64,000 nucleotides of DNA. It comes from Paenibacillus cellulosilyticus. Lineage in GTDB: Bacteria; Bacillota; Bacilli; Paenibacillales; Paenibacillaceae. Made by a program: the position numbers and the translations under genes. The stretch lies in the NCBI RefSeq assembly GCF_003182255.1, contig NZ_QGTQ01000021.1, positions 1 through 64,000 of the forward strand, read 5' to 3'. Position 1 is the first letter of the stretch. Each line of letters begins with the position of its first letter. The notes under the pieces are model-generated. The model searched no databases. It saw nothing but the letters and a program-made list of their open reading frames with translations, and was not told the origin of the DNA. This document shows, one piece after another, positions 60,983 to 64,000 of the stretch.

Positions 60983-62266
60983 TTAGCCGAACAAATTCGC
61001 AATTCCGCTGAACAGACTCGAGAAGAAGCTGCCGATATTACGGAATAACATCGTAAACCAGCCTGCTTTTTTGACGTCTTCTGCTGCGATTAGATCAACT
61101 GTCTGCGTCAACGATTGGTTCGTATCCGGGTTTTTATACTCGTACGTTACCGTACCAAGCTTCTGACCCTGCTTAATTGGTGCTTTTAGCTCACTGTCCG
61201 GCAGCAGCTCGGTTTTTACAACGTCTGCCTTCGCCTCTACACCCTTCTTCACGAGGAAGCTCACATCATTTGCTGTAATAACACCAACCGATTTCGATTT
61301 GCCCTTCGTTATTTTAACCGTTGGAACAGATTCTACGACAGTTTTCGGTGCAACAATCGTTTTCTTCTCGAAGTTTGCATAACCATAATCGTACATTTTC
61401 GCTGTCTCATGGAAGCGAGAGCCCTTCGACTTCGTGTTCATAACAACACTTACGTAACGGAGACCGTTAACTTCAACGGTACCGGTAAAGCAGTAACCCG
61501 CAGCAGAGAGGTACCCTGTTTTCATACCGTCAACGCCTGGATAAGCATACGATTTCAGTTCCGTTACGTCTTTATTCGATTCAAGCATATAATTGTAGTT
61601 AATAAGTTCGCCTTTGTCCCGCTCACGGAACTTGTATCTTTGAATACTTGAGTACTCCAGGAACTCTGGATGTTCAGTTACGATTGTTGCAGCCAGCTTC
61701 GCTTGGTCGCGAGCCGAGATGACCGTTGTATCCTCAAGACCGGCTGGTCCCGTGTAGTGTGCGGACGTTAGTCCGAGACGCTGGGCCGTTTCGTTCATTT
61801 TATCGACAAAGCCTTGTACAGAACCGCCTACTTGAACCGCCAGTGCGATCGTTGCATCGCTGGCCGATCCAACAGCCATTGCAATATAAAGCTCTTTAAC
61901 CGTATGTTTCTCGCCTACCGCCAAATATACTTGGGAGCCGTCGGGTGGAACGGTTGCTGCTTCTTCCGAAGTGGATACGACTGTATCCCAAGTGAGGCGG
62001 CCCGCTTTAATTTCTTCGAGCACAATATATTCCGTCATCATCTTTGTCATACTCGCCGGAGGCATTGGTTCATCCGCATTCACTTCATACAATACTTGAC
62101 CAGTCGTTGGTTCAATAAGAATAGCTGCCTTCGCATCAATACCAAGCGGATTACCCGCGCCTTCAGCAAACGCTGCTGTGGAGCCCAACGCCAACATAAC
62201 CATCCATACTGCCAACACTGCCGCCGTGATTGAGCGCAGGCGCCCCAGCTTGAAACTTACCTTCAA
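60983..62266 (-). CDS. dacA: D-alanyl-D-alanine carboxypeptidase (PBP5/DacA)
   Basis: A 427-residue exported enzyme that trims stem pentapeptides of peptidoglycan. The signal peptide ends near STAAFAEG. The nucleophile motif is PPASMTKMMTEYIVL, and the third motif is VDGMKTGYLSAAGYCF (KTG). The second motif, normally S-x-N, reads GSASDATIALA here. A C-terminal beta domain is followed by an amphipathic membrane anchor (WFTMLFRNIGSFFSSLFSGI). The TTG at 62266 is preferred because GGGGAG precedes it by six bases; ATG 62287 has no such site. Confidence 0.93.
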   Translation of the reverse strand: MKVSFKLGRLRSITAAVLAVWMVMLALGSTAAFAEGAGNPLGIDAKAAILIEPTTGQVLYEVNADEPMPPASMTKMMTEYIVLEEIKAGRLTWDTVVSTSEEAATVPPDGSQVYLAVGEKHTVKELYIAMAVGSASDATIALAVQVGGSVQGFVDKMNETAQRLGLTSAHYTGPAGLEDTTVISARDQAKLAATIVTEHPEFLEYSSIQRYKFRERDKGELINYNYMLESNKDVTELKSYAYPGVDGMKTGYLSAAGYCFTGTVEVNGLRYVSVVMNTKSKGSRFHETAKMYDYGYANFEKKTIVAPKTVVESVPTVKITKGKSKSVGVITANDVSFLVKKGVEAKADVVKTELLPDSELKAPIKQGQKLGTVTYEYKNPDTNQSLTQTVDLIAAEDVKKAGWFTMLFRNIGSFFSSLFSGIANLFG

Positions 62267-62330
62267 GTTATTCTCCCCATTTCCCATAAGCTTTCGTCCG
62301 CTTTATTGTAACATAGTAAACCAATAATGA

Positions 62331-62382
62331 AAAAGCCAGACGAGAGAGTTTGCGAAATCCCGCAAATCCCCTTATCTGGCTT
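62331..62382 (-). terminator. Terminator of guaB
   Basis: AAGCCAGATAAG/(C)TCGTCTGGCTT outer stem with a nested TTTGCGGGATTTCGCAAA helix, followed by TTTTCATT on the reverse strand. Confidence 0.8.
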
Positions 62383-62422
62383 GTTATATCATGAATCAAC
62401 CGAGCGCTTTTTCCTACTAAAC

Positions 62423-63901
<1,479 letters not shown>

Positions 63902-63951
63902 TCATCCTTTATTTAGCTTGCTCTGACGGATATTATTGCAATATTTTTTGA

Positions 63952-63981
63952 AGTATATCACAGTGCATCAGAGAATGTAAA
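63952..63981 (-). promoter_or_regulatory. Possible guaB promoter
   Basis: On the reverse strand TTTACA (63976-63981) and TATACT (63952-63957) are separated by 18 bp, about 70 bp upstream of the guaB start. Confidence 0.5.
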
Positions 63982-64000
63982 TGAAATCAATTTTCTGAAA

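Overview
The window looks like the chromosome of a spore-forming Paenibacillus-like bacterium (order Bacillales/Paenibacillales). The evidence is a Firmicutes-type 16S rRNA 5' end at the left edge, the guaB-dacA-pdxS-pdxT-serS-tRNA-Ser order at the right edge (the order found beside oriC in Bacillus subtilis), a minor spore protein gene (sspP), a Spo0E-like phosphatase with a consensus Spo0A box, a sporulation-type PAS histidine kinase, and strong AGGAGG-like ribosome binding sites. The origin probably lies beyond the right edge. Species identity is inference.

Layout. 1-9.3 kb: 16S rRNA end with its promoter, a frameshifted amidase, an EamA exporter, a decayed AraC/siderophore-type regulator, a lipoprotein and a LacI repressor. 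9.4-14.3 kb: cysD-cysN (two-subunit ATP sulfurylase), an aminoglycoside-phosphotransferase-like kinase and small unknown genes. 14.5-20.1 kb: an AT-rich accessory segment bracketed by a diverged direct duplication that includes the 3' end of the sulfurtransferase gene. It carries an acetyltransferase/membrane-protein pair and a tight three-gene cassette (P-loop kinase, GNAT-ASCH/PUA fusion, ASCH protein). 20-32.6 kb: housekeeping genes (sulfurtransferase, hydrolase, MFS carrier, motAB, rluF, histidine kinase, tadA, Spo0E-like, a GntR/DUF1648 pair), with a dense cluster of DnaA-box-like sites upstream of tadA.

32.8-46.25 kb: a genomic island inserted in tRNA-Arg(CCT). It is bounded by exact 53-bp repeats, and the integrase gene lies beside the intact tRNA. 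It holds a YgjP-like metallopeptidase, a complete type I restriction-modification system (hsdM-hsdS-hsdR) and a DUF2442 protein. It also holds an unfamiliar operon coding for a possible RAMP/Cas7-like protein, a small HNH nuclease, a zinc-ribbon protein and an SF2-type helicase. That operon faces a restriction-controller-like HTH gene preceded by a GACTATAGTC palindrome, and a 14-unit pentanucleotide-periodic tract lies inside it. A short hydrophobic peptide gene with a strong promoter sits next to the right att site. This island is the best place to look for an undescribed system.

46.4-64 kb: an ABC importer (two permeases plus binding protein, with no ATPase) behind PhoP-box-like hexamers, a beta-lactamase-fold serine hydrolase, a type III polyketide synthase/methyltransferase/flavin-monooxygenase operon, a lipoprotein, spore and small conserved proteins, then tRNA-Ser, serS, pdxT, pdxS, dacA and guaB, all leftward.

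Five copies of a short palindromic intergenic repeat are scattered through 5.9-20 kb.
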